A program made the translations under genes and the position numbers. 57,062 nucleotides of DNA from JACPAP01 sp035287045 (GTDB taxonomy: Bacteria; Gemmatimonadota; Gemmatimonadetes; Gemmatimonadales; GWC2-71-9), in NCBI GenBank assembly GCA_035287045.1, contig DATECF010000196.1:1-57062 (forward strand), written 5' to 3'. Shown here in pieces: positions 44,529-52,189 of the stretch (its first letter is position 1; each line of letters starts with the position of its first letter). The notes under the pieces were generated by a model that did no database searches, was not told the DNA's origin, and saw only the letters and a list, made by a program, of their open reading frames with translations.

Positions 44529-47146
44529 GACTCACCGAGAGGCTGCTGCGCGCGGTGCTGCGGTTGGCTCCGGGTTCATTCAGGGACCGGTATACGGACG
44601 AGTTCCTCGATACGCACCGAGCCCGGGTGGATCGCGCCGCCAGCCGCGGGCCCCTGGCTGCCGTGCTCCTGAGCGTGCGCGAGGTGGCCGGCGGTGCCTG
44701 GGCCATCGCCCGCCTGCGTGCGGGCCTACCCCAGGAAGTCCGGCTCGCCACGCGCTCGCTCTGGCGCAGACCCGGTTACGCCGCGACGGCCATCGCCGTG
44801 CTGGCGCTGGGCATCGGGGCCAACACCGCGATCTTCTCGGCCGTCAACGCCTTCATCTTTCGGCCCTTGCCGTTCGCGGATGCCGGCCGGTTGACCATGC
44901 TGTACGAGACCAATCCGGAGTTTGGGTGGACGGTCGGCCTGGCGGCCCCCGCCAACCTGCTCGACTGGCGCGAGCAGGTCGGCGCCTTCGCGGATATCGC
45001 GGCCTATACCGAGTTCGTGAACCGGGTGACGTACGTGAAGGACGGGGAGCCGGTCCTGTTCGGCGCCTCCGCCGTCTCCGGGAACTTCTTCTCGGTGCTG
45101 GGCGCACGGGCGGCGCTGGGGCGCACCTTCACCTGGGAGGAAACCTGGCAGGGCAACGACGCCGTCATGGTGCTCAGCCACGATCTCTGGGTGACGCAGT
45201 TCGGTGCGGACCCGAGCATCGTGGGAAGGACCCTCCAGTTCGGCACCCGCGGCTTCGAGGTGGTGGGCGTGATGCCCCCGGGCTTTCGCTTCCCCACAAA
45301 CCAGACCCAGCTCTGGCACACCTGGGGCTGGGCGCCGGAGAGCCGCCAGGCCGTGTGGTTCCGCCGGGCCCATTGGGTCCGACCCATCGCCCGCCTGGCG
45401 CCCGGGGTGACACCCGCCGAGGCGGACGCGCAATTCCAGGCCGTGGTGCGACGCCTCCAGGCCGACTACCCGGAGACCAACCGGGTCATGGGTGCGGGGC
45501 TCATGCCGCTCCGGGACTTCCTGATCCGGGACGTGAAACGGCCCCTGATGATCCTGCTGGGCGCGGTGGGTCTGCTCCTGCTGCTGGCCTGCGCCAACGT
45601 GGCCAACCTGACGCTGGTGCGCGCGGCGGAGCGGAGCCAGGAGATGGCCCTTCGCCACGCCCTGGGCGCGGGCCGGCTGCGGATCGCTCGGCAGATCCTG
45701 ACGGAGAGCCTGGTGGTGTCTGTGGTGGGCGGAGTGGTGGGCCTGGGCCTCGGATGGGCCGGCGTCCGGGCCATGACCAGGCTCACCTCCCTCGGCATCG
45801 AGGGCGCCACGTCCATCGCGCTGGACGCGAGAGTCGTCGTCTTCACCTTCCTGGCCGCGGCGGCGAGCGGGATGGTATTCGGCCTCGCCCCAGCCCTGCG
45901 TTCCACGGGGGACAACCTTCACGGCGCCCTCACCGAAGCTGGGCGCGGCGGCTCGCAGACCAAGAGGAGCCTTCGCATGGCCGGTACGCTGGTCGCGGTG
46001 GAGGTCGCCCTGGCGTTGTTGCTCGCGGTGGGAGCCGGCCTCATGCTGCGGAGCTTCTGGCTGATCCGGCAAGTTGATCCCGGCTTTCGCAGAGAAGGCG
46101 TGCTGGCCGTGCAGTTCACCATCCCAACGGCGCGGTACCAGGACCGGGACAACGTGCTGGCCTTCTACCACCGCCTGGCGGAAGCGCTGGAAGGCCGGCC
46201 GGAGATCGAGCGCGTCGGCACAGTGGGACGACTTCCCCTCACCGGGACGAGCTGGTCTAGCCAGTTCCAGGCGGCGGGCTGGCCCCCCGAACGCGTCGGC
46301 TTCGAGATTCTCCACCGCCGGGCCGACCGGGGTTACTTCGAGGCGCTGGACATTCCCCTGATCCGCGGCCGGCTGTTCGAGCCGGGAGACCGCGCGGGCG
46401 GCCCGTTGGTGGTCGTCATCAATGAGACGTTCGCGCGAGAGCATTTCCCCGGCGAGGATCCCATCGGCCAGCGAATCGCGTACGACCGGGTGGCGACCGA
46501 AAGCTCGAACTGGTACGAGATCATCGGCATCGTCGGGGACCAGCACCAGGTGAGCCCGGCCCAAGCCGCCCGTGCCGAGGTGTTCGAGAACCGGAATCAG
46601 GATTGGGACCGCAGCAACTGGGTCGTGATCCGCACCCGGGTCGAGCCTGCCAGCGTACTGCCGATCGTGAGGAACGTATTGCGGGAGATCGATCCCCTCA
46701 TTCCGATCGCGCAGGCGCGACCGCTCCGGGACGTGTGGCGGGCCTCCATGGTTCGGGAGGAGTTCATCCTGACGTTGCTGACCGTGTTCGGCGGCGTCGC
46801 GCTGTTGCTGGCGGCGGTAGGCGTCTACGGCGTGGCGGCGCAGGCGGCGCGACAGCGCACCCGGGAGATCGGGATCCGCGTCGCCCTGGGTGCCGCCGGC
46901 CCGGACGTCATCGGTCTCATGCTGCGGCGGTCGCTGGTCATGGTGGGACTGGGTCTGGCCGCCGGGCTGACGGCCTCCCTGGCCGCCGCCCGGGCGCTCC
47001 GGGCGGTGCTGTACGGTGTGGCGCCCAACGATCCCGCCACGCTGGCGGCGGTGGTGGGGCTGCTCGCGACGGTAGCCGGCCTGGCGTGCTACCTGCCGGC
47101 GCGGCGGGCGACGGGCCTGGATCCCGTCCGGTCGCTCAGGGATTGA
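44525..47146 (+). CDS. ADOP/MacB-like ABC permease without ATPase (2)
   Basis: 873 residues. The first about 70 residues (RLLRAVLRLAPGSFRDRYTDEFLDTHRAR) form a cytoplasmic helical domain typical of PadR-coupled permeases and absent from the first permease at 31142. Then comes the usual duplicated layout: helix with LALGIGANTAIFSAVNAF, MacB core, FtsX helices (LLGAVGLLLLLACANVANLTLVRAAERSQEMALRHALGAG), second core, second FtsX block ending CYLPARRATGLDPVRSLRD. No ATPase is nearby. Translation is coupled to padR. The transported compound is unknown; induction through PadR suggests a response to a small molecule. Confidence 0.93.
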   Translation: MRLTERLLRAVLRLAPGSFRDRYTDEFLDTHRARVDRAASRGPLAAVLLSVREVAGGAWAIARLRAGLPQEVRLATRSLWRRPGYAATAIAVLALGIGANTAIFSAVNAFIFRPLPFADAGRLTMLYETNPEFGWTVGLAAPANLLDWREQVGAFADIAAYTEFVNRVTYVKDGEPVLFGASAVSGNFFSVLGARAALGRTFTWEETWQGNDAVMVLSHDLWVTQFGADPSIVGRTLQFGTRGFEVVGVMPPGFRFPTNQTQLWHTWGWAPESRQAVWFRRAHWVRPIARLAPGVTPAEADAQFQAVVRRLQADYPETNRVMGAGLMPLRDFLIRDVKRPLMILLGAVGLLLLLACANVANLTLVRAAERSQEMALRHALGAGRLRIARQILTESLVVSVVGGVVGLGLGWAGVRAMTRLTSLGIEGATSIALDARVVVFTFLAAAASGMVFGLAPALRSTGDNLHGALTEAGRGGSQTKRSLRMAGTLVAVEVALALLLAVGAGLMLRSFWLIRQVDPGFRREGVLAVQFTIPTARYQDRDNVLAFYHRLAEALEGRPEIERVGTVGRLPLTGTSWSSQFQAAGWPPERVGFEILHRRADRGYFEALDIPLIRGRLFEPGDRAGGPLVVVINETFAREHFPGEDPIGQRIAYDRVATESSNWYEIIGIVGDQHQVSPAQAARAEVFENRNQDWDRSNWVVIRTRVEPASVLPIVRNVLREIDPLIPIAQARPLRDVWRASMVREEFILTLLTVFGGVALLLAAVGVYGVAAQAARQRTREIGIRVALGAAGPDVIGLMLRRSLVMVGLGLAAGLTASLAAARALRAVLYGVAPNDPATLAAVVGLLATVAGLACYLPARRATGLDPVRSLRD

Positions 47147-47151
47147 CCCCG

Positions 47152-47169
47152 GTCGCGGCCGGCCGCGAC
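47152..47169. terminator. 18-base perfect palindrome between convergent genes
   Basis: GTCGCGGCC followed directly by GGCCGCGAC, in the 37-base gap between the permease stop and the NTF2-like gene stop. A bidirectional terminator is likely. Confidence 0.5.
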
Positions 47170-47183
47170 TGCGGTATTCGACC

Positions 47184-47630
47184 CTACCGGCGGTTCGCCG
47201 CGGGCGGCCCCTGCCACAGGACGTGCGTGATCCGCCACCGGCCGGCCTCGCGGGCGAGCAAGAGGTAATCCATGCCCCACCAGGCGTCCACTCGGGCCGC
47301 CGCGATCCGCTCCTGGAGGTCGTAAATGGTGACCTCCTTGGGCGCGTCCGCAGGTGGCAGGTTCCGGCCTTCGCGCACGCCCCGCGCGAAGTCGAGGAAG
47401 TTCTGCCAGGGGAACGGGTGGCGCCGCCAGGTACCGTCGTTCGCCCGCGAAAACCCGAACTTCAGGACCTCGGGCGAGACGCTGCGGAGCAGTTTGGTGG
47501 AGTCGCCCTCGTAGAACCCCTCGAGGTAGTCCAGCGCCGCGCGCCGGACTGCCTCGCGCTGGTCGTCCTGAGCGGCCAGCGGCGCGGTGAGGCACAGGCC
47601 ACCGACCGCGGCGGCGGTGATGAGACGCAT
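47184..47630 (-). CDS. Secreted NTF2-like (putative lumazine-binding) protein
   Basis: 148 residues with a signal peptide ending APLAAQ. The body begins AVRRAALDYLEGFYEGDSTKLLRSVSPEVLKFGF, the hallmark of the lumazine-binding-like NTF2 fold, and ends WWGMDYLLLAREAGRWRITHVLW, the last strands of the cone. Related proteins are secreted and functionally unassigned; ligand binding in the cone is likely. It is a single gene; the 148 bases upstream hold only GC-rich short repeats. Confidence 0.87.
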   Translation of the reverse strand: MRLITAAAVGGLCLTAPLAAQDDQREAVRRAALDYLEGFYEGDSTKLLRSVSPEVLKFGFSRANDGTWRRHPFPWQNFLDFARGVREGRNLPPADAPKEVTIYDLQERIAAARVDAWWGMDYLLLAREAGRWRITHVLWQGPPAANRR

Positions 47631-47778
47631 GGGAAGCTCCTGTGAGATCGCCCTGCCCTACGAATCGGGCGTCCCGGAGGTTGCAACACCCGCGGTCTGA
47701 TCGGGGAACGCGCCCGGCGCCGCGCGCCGGCCGCAAGGGAATCGCCAGAAAACGTCTGGCCCGATCTCGCGGGATCGG

Positions 47779-49263
47779 TCACAGCCAGGCGGCGACTTCA
47801 CCGTAAAACGCCGGGTCCTCCCAGTACCGCACGTGCGCCGTGATGAGGTTGCTGTACGGGCGCACCCGTTGCCTGGTGACGTGGTAGAAGTCGAGCCAGC
47901 CGCTCACCAGATCCGCGCGGCTGTACACGTTGAGCCACTGGAAGTGCGCCGGCTCGGGGATCTCATACCTGGCGAACCGGAACCGACCGTAGTCGCGCCC
48001 GGAGGCCCGTTGATGGAATCCGTGGATCGAATTCAGCACCTGCGCCCGGACCGCCTCCTCGGCCCGCACCATGGTGCGGAAGAAGTAGTACACCTTGTCC
48101 AGCGGCGAACCGAAGGTGAGGAGGCCGTAGAGCTTGTCGAACGCGGCTTGCGAAAGAGCCGGAGCGGCCGCGGACGCCGCAGGGGCCGCGGCGGGAGTAG
48201 CTCGCAGCTCTCGGGCGAGGCGGTTGATCGAGTCGTAACCGATTACGCTGCCCAGCGAGTGCCCCGCCACGTACACCGCCGAGTAGTCGTCGTCCTCCAA
48301 CAACGCGCGGAGGTGCTCGGAGGCGTCCTTCAGGATCTCCTGACGGGTGCGGAAGAAGCCGGACCGCTCGTCGGCCGTGACGTAGAGCGCGATGTCGCCC
48401 ACGAACTTGATCAGCACGCTCCGGGCGCCCAGGGCGATCAGCGTGGCCAGCACCGGCAGCAGCACCGGCGTGCTGCCGATGTCCGCCCAGATCAACGCCA
48501 GCCAGGTGGGGGCGTCCAGTCCGAACCACCAGTAGATCACGGCCGCCATCGTCAGGAGAGCACCCCCGGCAGCCACCGAGGCACCGGCCCACCATCGCGC
48601 GGTGGCCGCGTCGAGCCAGGCCTGCGGGTGTGCGCGCCGGCGGAGCAGCCGGAGACCTCCCCGGAGCACCAGCACCGCGAACCCCGCCAGCGTCAGGCAG
48701 ATGATCCCGGCGACCGGGTGCCCCAGCTCGCTCAAGGTGCTCCCCAATGACCGTACCGCGCGCAGCACCTCGGCCTGGTTGCCGGCGGCGTACGCAAAGG
48801 GCAGCACGATCAACGCCGCCACCAGCACCAGTACCAGGGCCCGCGCCACTTCGCGCACGAAGATGCCCAGCCGGCGCCGGCTGAAGGCCACCAGGTCCGC
48901 GTCCGGCCCGGCCTCCAGGAACAGCACCGCCGGCTGCTCCGCCCACGCCGTCAGCGGGGTGAGACTGGTGCGGGCCAGCCACTTGAGCACCGGCCAGAGG
49001 CCGATTCTCCCCTGGACGCTGCCGGCCCAGTAGTGCTCGTGCACGTCCAGCACCCGGGCTCCGGCGCGTGGCAGCGGCTCGCGGAGCGGTATCCGCACGG
49101 CGCTGTCGGTTCGGCCGCCGCGGCGCACCAGGCGGTGCTCCAGTTGTTTGGACTGGACCTCGAGCCGCGTCGCCAGCCCGCGCGCGAACGCGTCCAGCGC
49201 CTGGAACGGGAGCTGCTCGCCGATGCCGTGGATCACCAGGATCGCGGCGCGAGGTGCGTGCAT
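47779..49263 (-). CDS. Alpha/beta hydrolase interrupted by membrane helices
   Basis: 494 residues. It starts with the first core strand and oxyanion region of an alpha/beta hydrolase (AAILVIHGIGEQ, 7-16). The nucleophile elbow GHSLGSVIGYDSINRL (Ser336) comes only after more than 300 residues, and between them lie four predicted membrane helices (about 139-160, 183-202, 228-247, 262-283). Later LLTFGSPLDKVYYFF and the NVYSRADLVSGWLDFY segment could supply the catalytic acid, and LITAHVRYWEDP the catalytic His. It is therefore a lipase/esterase-like enzyme with an inserted membrane anchor, active on the cytoplasmic side if the core is folded there. Substrate unknown. Confidence 0.82.
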   Translation of the reverse strand: MHAPRAAILVIHGIGEQLPFQALDAFARGLATRLEVQSKQLEHRLVRRGGRTDSAVRIPLREPLPRAGARVLDVHEHYWAGSVQGRIGLWPVLKWLARTSLTPLTAWAEQPAVLFLEAGPDADLVAFSRRRLGIFVREVARALVLVLVAALIVLPFAYAAGNQAEVLRAVRSLGSTLSELGHPVAGIICLTLAGFAVLVLRGGLRLLRRRAHPQAWLDAATARWWAGASVAAGGALLTMAAVIYWWFGLDAPTWLALIWADIGSTPVLLPVLATLIALGARSVLIKFVGDIALYVTADERSGFFRTRQEILKDASEHLRALLEDDDYSAVYVAGHSLGSVIGYDSINRLARELRATPAAAPAASAAAPALSQAAFDKLYGLLTFGSPLDKVYYFFRTMVRAEEAVRAQVLNSIHGFHQRASGRDYGRFRFARYEIPEPAHFQWLNVYSRADLVSGWLDFYHVTRQRVRPYSNLITAHVRYWEDPAFYGEVAAWL

Positions 49264-49286
49264 GAGAGGCTCCGAAACGAAACGCG

Positions 49287-49634
49287 CTACTGGTCGCGGA
49301 CGTTGAGCCGCAGCGTGTGCCCTGCTCCGCTGCTCCCCGGCTTCCCGTTGCTCCGGTAGGTGAAGACAGTCTTCCAGATTGGGGCGGCGGGATCACCCAC
49401 CCACAGCCGCACCTCGGCGTTATACCGCTCGGCGCCCAGGTTCCGGGCCGTGAGGTCGAGCCGGTGAATGCCGGGCTTGAGCTGGGAGACGTGCCACCGC
49501 TCTTCGTCGCTCAGGGGCCGGTCCACCCGCGCAATCACCGTGCCATCCAGCGCCAGCTCGAACTCGCCGGACGCGACCGCGATGGTATAGCCCAGCTGAG
49601 CGCCGGGCGGGAGGCTGATCTCGGCGTTGGGCAT
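49287..49634 (-). CDS. Small beta-sandwich-like hypothetical protein
   Basis: 115 residues, no signal peptide. Alternating strands (AQLGYTIAVASGEFELALDGTVIARV, PGIHRLDLTARNLGAERYNAEVRLWVG) suggest an Ig-like or jelly-roll sandwich. I do not recognise the family. It sits between the response regulator (seven bases upstream) and the membrane hydrolase (23 bases downstream) on the same strand, so all three may be one transcript. Confidence 0.65.
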   Translation of the reverse strand: MPNAEISLPPGAQLGYTIAVASGEFELALDGTVIARVDRPLSDEERWHVSQLKPGIHRLDLTARNLGAERYNAEVRLWVGDPAAPIWKTVFTYRSNGKPGSSGAGHTLRLNVRDQ

Positions 49635-49641
49635 GAGGTCC

Positions 49642-50268
49642 CTACGTCGGCTCGCGCTCGGCCGGCCGGTTCACCCAGGGCCGGCCGTTGGGCCGCACCA
49701 CCGGCTGCACCGCCAGGCTGCGCCGGCACACGTGGCACCGCAGCTCCCAGCCCGCCGAGTCCTTCCGATACGCCACGCTCCGCACGCTCAGCGCCCCGTT
49801 GCAGCGGGGGCAGGAGAGGTTCCCGCCCGAGCGCATCCCCATGCTTCGCAGCTCGGCCGCCTCGGCGGGGGAAAACGGGACATAGCCCTCGCCGTGTTCG
49901 GCCCCCAGGGCGGCGGTGGTTTTCACCAGGTCCAGCAGGTCCACCAGCTCGAACGGCTTCTTGAGCAGAGGCCGGCCGGTGCGGTGCACGAAGGCGTCCA
50001 CGTCCGGGTCCCCCGACCACGCCGAGACGAACACCACGCGTTCCTGCAGCTCCGGGAACTCGGCCTCCAGCTCCTGGTAGAGCCGGATCCCGTCCAGGAA
50101 ATCCATGCGGATGTCGGTGACCACCACCGCAAAGGAACGGGTCTGGATCGCGGCCAGCGCGGCCAGGCCGTTGTCCACGGCCGTGACCTCGAACCCGGCG
50201 AGCCCCAGGGCCCGTCCCACGGCCATCCGCAGGGCCGCATCGTCGTCAACCAGCAGGACTTCCATCAT
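49642..50268 (-). CDS. Response regulator: receiver plus zinc ribbon
   Basis: 208 residues (two adjacent ATGs, 50268 and 50265; GAGGGGG precedes both). Receiver domain 1-120: acidic pocket VDDD (8-10), phospho-acceptor Asp52 (TDIRMD), VSAW switch and LLKKPFE Lys. The C-terminal output region, from about 145, is a zinc ribbon with CPRC and CHVC pairs and the framing WELRC...CRRSL. No DNA-binding helix-turn-helix is present. The ribbon closely matches the free zinc-ribbon protein at 52190. The partner histidine kinase is not in the window. Divergent from the proline-rich lipoprotein gene. Confidence 0.88.
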   Translation of the reverse strand: MMEVLLVDDDAALRMAVGRALGLAGFEVTAVDNGLAALAAIQTRSFAVVVTDIRMDFLDGIRLYQELEAEFPELQERVVFVSAWSGDPDVDAFVHRTGRPLLKKPFELVDLLDLVKTTAALGAEHGEGYVPFSPAEAAELRSMGMRSGGNLSCPRCNGALSVRSVAYRKDSAGWELRCHVCRRSLAVQPVVRPNGRPWVNRPAEREPT

Positions 50269-50343
50269 CGCCCCCTCCCCCGAAACGTTGCCGTAACGCC
50301 CTCAGCCCTCTATGACTACCGCCCCGCGCGTCCTCCCGTCAGT

Positions 50344-50383
50344 GCGTTTTGGGGACACCGAAGGGGCGTTTTGGGGACATCCG
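50344..50383. repeat. Direct repeat GCGTTTTGGGGACA x2, 22-base period
   Basis: Copies at 50344-50357 and 50366-50379, each followed by a near-identical C/T CCG. The start-to-start distance of 22 bases is close to two helical turns, as for tandem binding sites of one regulator. It lies in the 199-base divergent gap between the response regulator and the lipoprotein genes, just upstream of a GTGAC palindrome. Confidence 0.6.
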
Positions 50384-50393
50384 TACCTCGGAC

Positions 50394-50407
50394 GTGACCC
50401 CCGTCAC
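50394..50407. promoter_or_regulatory. CRP/FNR-type site 1 (GTGACCCCCGTCAC)
   Basis: A GTGA-N6-TCAC dyad 60 bases before the lipoprotein start at 50468. It shares 12 of 14 bases with sites 2 and 3. No good -10 is visible at the expected distance for this copy. Confidence 0.6.
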
Positions 50408-50467
50408 TGGCGGCGGCCTCCCATGAGGTCCAACTTGACCCGCGTCTCCCTCGAACTCGAGGTCCTC

Positions 50468-51112
50468 ATGAAATCCGGTACGCGGGCCATCACCGCGCTG
50501 GGCTTCCTCACGGGCATCCTCGCCTGCGGCGACCAGTCCGCCCCCCTGTCTCCTTTGGACGCCGCCGCCGGGCGAGTCGGCCCCTGGCAAAATCCGGGTC
50601 CACCCGACCACGGCCTGGCGGGCACGCTCACGGGCCTCGCCGGCTTGCTTCAGGTTCAGGACGCGCGGCTGCTGGCGGTGGCGGACGGGTTGCACCCGCC
50701 CGATCCCGGTAAGCCGGCCCTCTTCGCGGCGCTTGGGGTGATCGAGGGCGCCGCCTCGAGCATCGCCGCCAGGGCCGCCGAGCTGGAGCGCCTGGCCGGA
50801 GGCAGCCACCCGCCGGACCCCGGCCTTCCCCCGAACCCCTTCGCGCCGCCCAACCCGTGCCAGCCGCCCAATCCGCTGGTGCCGCCGGTGGACCCCGACG
50901 TCCCGCCCAGTCCCTGCCTGGTGGGGCTGCTGGGGAGCATCGGCAACGTGCTGGAGGGAGCGGACTCGCGGCTGGCCGACATTGAGGCCGGGTTCGCTGA
51001 CCCGCCCGACCCCAACCTGCCCGCCGTGCTCGCGGCGCTGGCCAATCTCAAAGCGGCGGCGATGAGCCTTGCCGAAAACGCCGCTGCGTTGTCGAACGAG
51101 TTGAGTCGGTAG
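50468..51112 (+). CDS. Proline-rich lipoprotein with tandem PPDP motifs
   Basis: 214 residues from ATG 50468, preceded by GAGG five bases away; an upstream ATG at 50423 would add 15 residues before the signal. Lipobox ILAC. The mature protein alternates helices (LTGLAGLLQVQDARLLAVADGL, IEGAASSIAARAAELERLAG, IGNVLEGADSRLADIEAGF) with proline turns (HPPDPG, HPPDPGLPPNPFAPPNPC, PPDPNLP). The three similar helix plus PPDP units suggest an internal triplication. Unknown function, envelope-anchored. It carries the first of three GTGAC-type sites upstream. Confidence 0.75.
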   Translation: MKSGTRAITALGFLTGILACGDQSAPLSPLDAAAGRVGPWQNPGPPDHGLAGTLTGLAGLLQVQDARLLAVADGLHPPDPGKPALFAALGVIEGAASSIAARAAELERLAGGSHPPDPGLPPNPFAPPNPCQPPNPLVPPVDPDVPPSPCLVGLLGSIGNVLEGADSRLADIEAGFADPPDPNLPAVLAALANLKAAAMSLAENAAALSNELSR

Positions 51113-51200
51113 GGTGCTTCACAACCTTACGGCGCTCCCGGGCCCACCGCGGTCAGCACGTCGGCGCCGCCGATCGCCATGCCGCCGGAGAAAGTGGTTC

Positions 51201-51214
51201 GTGACCCAGGTCAC
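51201..51214. promoter_or_regulatory. CRP/FNR-type site 2 (GTGACCCAGGTCAC)
   Basis: Perfect six-base arms GTGACC/GGTCAC, 73 bases before the start at 51288. A TAGATT (51228-51233) follows and could be the -10. The rest of this 175-base gap holds no other recognisable element. Confidence 0.65.
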
Positions 51215-51287
51215 TAGCCCCGGTTTGTAGATTATGACGTCTCCGGTAGTGGCGCAGCCCAGGACTGACAACCACAAAGGGACAGGG

Positions 51288-51686
51288 GTGACACCCGAGC
51301 GAGCTCGGCGCCGCATCCGGTTCGTCCAAGCTGACCTGCAGCGGCTTTCCTCCGCCGTGTGCATGGCGCGTGTCGAGTTGGAACGGCCGGAAGCCGGCGG
51401 CTACGTGGGCACGGCGGTCGCCCCCGAGGCGGAGGGGCTCCGGGCCACGGCCCGGGCGGCGGCGGACGCGTTGATGCAGGCCGTGGCCGATGACCACGTG
51501 CTGGAAGTTCAGGACGTCAAGCTGCTGAACGTGCTCGGCCGGGTCGCCGTGCTGGTGCATCTGGGGGCCAGGCGACAAGAGCACTGGCGGTCCCTGATGG
51601 GCTTCTGCGTGGCCGGCCAGGATCCCACCCGCGCGGCGGCCCTGGCGGTCCTGCACGCCACCAACCGGGTGCTGGACGTCGGATAA
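51288..51686 (+). CDS. Stand-alone LeuA-dimer-like domain protein A
   Basis: 132 residues from GTG 51288 (preceded by AAAGGGACAGG). The longer frame from 51234 lacks a ribosome site and would lie inside the promoter region. This start gives a length matching the paralogue at 51787. Strand-helix pattern: RIRFVQADLQRLSSAVCMARVELE, then AEGLRATARAAADALMQAV, then EVQDVKLLN, AVLVHLG, and DPTRAAALAVLHATNRVLDV. This duplicated beta-alpha order resembles the allosteric leucine-binding domain of 2-isopropylmalate synthase, without any catalytic barrel. It may be a free ligand sensor; this is inference. Confidence 0.75.
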   Translation: MTPERARRRIRFVQADLQRLSSAVCMARVELERPEAGGYVGTAVAPEAEGLRATARAAADALMQAVADDHVLEVQDVKLLNVLGRVAVLVHLGARRQEHWRSLMGFCVAGQDPTRAAALAVLHATNRVLDVG

Positions 51687-51694
51687 CCGCCCCG

Positions 51695-51737
51695 GTGACC
51701 CGCGTCACACTCCCTTAGGGGTTTCCCCTGCTAGACT
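51695..51737 (+). promoter_or_regulatory. CRP/FNR-type site 3 (GTGACCCGCGTCAC) with -10 at class II distance
   Basis: Dyad at 51695-51708, then TAGACT at 51732-51737 as -10. With a start point near 51744 the dyad centre is at about -42.5, the position from which CRP/FNR proteins contact RNA polymerase directly. No -35 box is visible, as expected for an activated promoter. A small AGGGG-TTT-CCCCT hairpin (51717-51729) lies between. Confidence 0.65.
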
Positions 51738-51786
51738 AGGCACCCCTAGAACCGGTTGCAGACCCTCTTAACCGGAGGATCGAGCC

Positions 51787-52188
51787 GTGCCCGACCGCCC
51801 ACCGCGCCGCGTCAAGTTCGTGCGGGCGTCGCTGGAGCTGCTGGCCCCCAACCACTGCCTGGCCAAGGTGGAGTTGGAGGGGGAGCAGGAGCGCAACTTC
51901 GTGGGCACCGCCACCGGGGGGAGCCCGGACCAGGAGGGTCTGCGGGCGTCGGCCCGGGCGGCGGTGGACGCCCTGATGCAGGCCGTGGGCGAGAAGCACC
52001 TGCTGGAAGTCCACAACGTGGAGCTGTTCGACGCGTTCGGCCAATCGGCGGTGCTGGTGCACCTGGCGGCCCAGGTCCAGGGCCGCACCCAGGCGTTGCT
52101 GGGCTTTTGCGTGATGGGCGGGGACCCCACGCGCGCGGCCGCGCTGGCGGTGCTCAATGCCACCAACCGGGTGCTGGACGTCGGCTGA
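51787..52188 (+). CDS. Stand-alone LeuA-dimer-like domain protein B
   Basis: 133 residues, GTG start with GGAGGA seven bases upstream. It aligns with the protein at 51288 over its whole length: R.(I/V)(R/K)FV.A.L, AAADALMQAV versus AAVDALMQAV, LLGFCV versus LMGFCV, and an almost identical C-terminus DPTRAAALAVLNATNRVLDVG. So it is a tandem duplicate that has diverged mostly in the central loop. The same LeuA-dimer-like fold is predicted. Its own CRP/FNR-type promoter lies upstream, and the free zinc-ribbon gene follows after one base. Confidence 0.78.
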   Translation: MPDRPPRRVKFVRASLELLAPNHCLAKVELEGEQERNFVGTATGGSPDQEGLRASARAAVDALMQAVGEKHLLEVHNVELFDAFGQSAVLVHLAAQVQGRTQALLGFCVMGGDPTRAAALAVLNATNRVLDVG

Positions 52189-52189
52189 C

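Noticed and set aside
51113..51200. A 17-codon minus-strand stretch (IGGADVLTAVGPGAP) possibly the scar of a gene.
   Set aside because: Too short, no ribosome site and no recognisable family.
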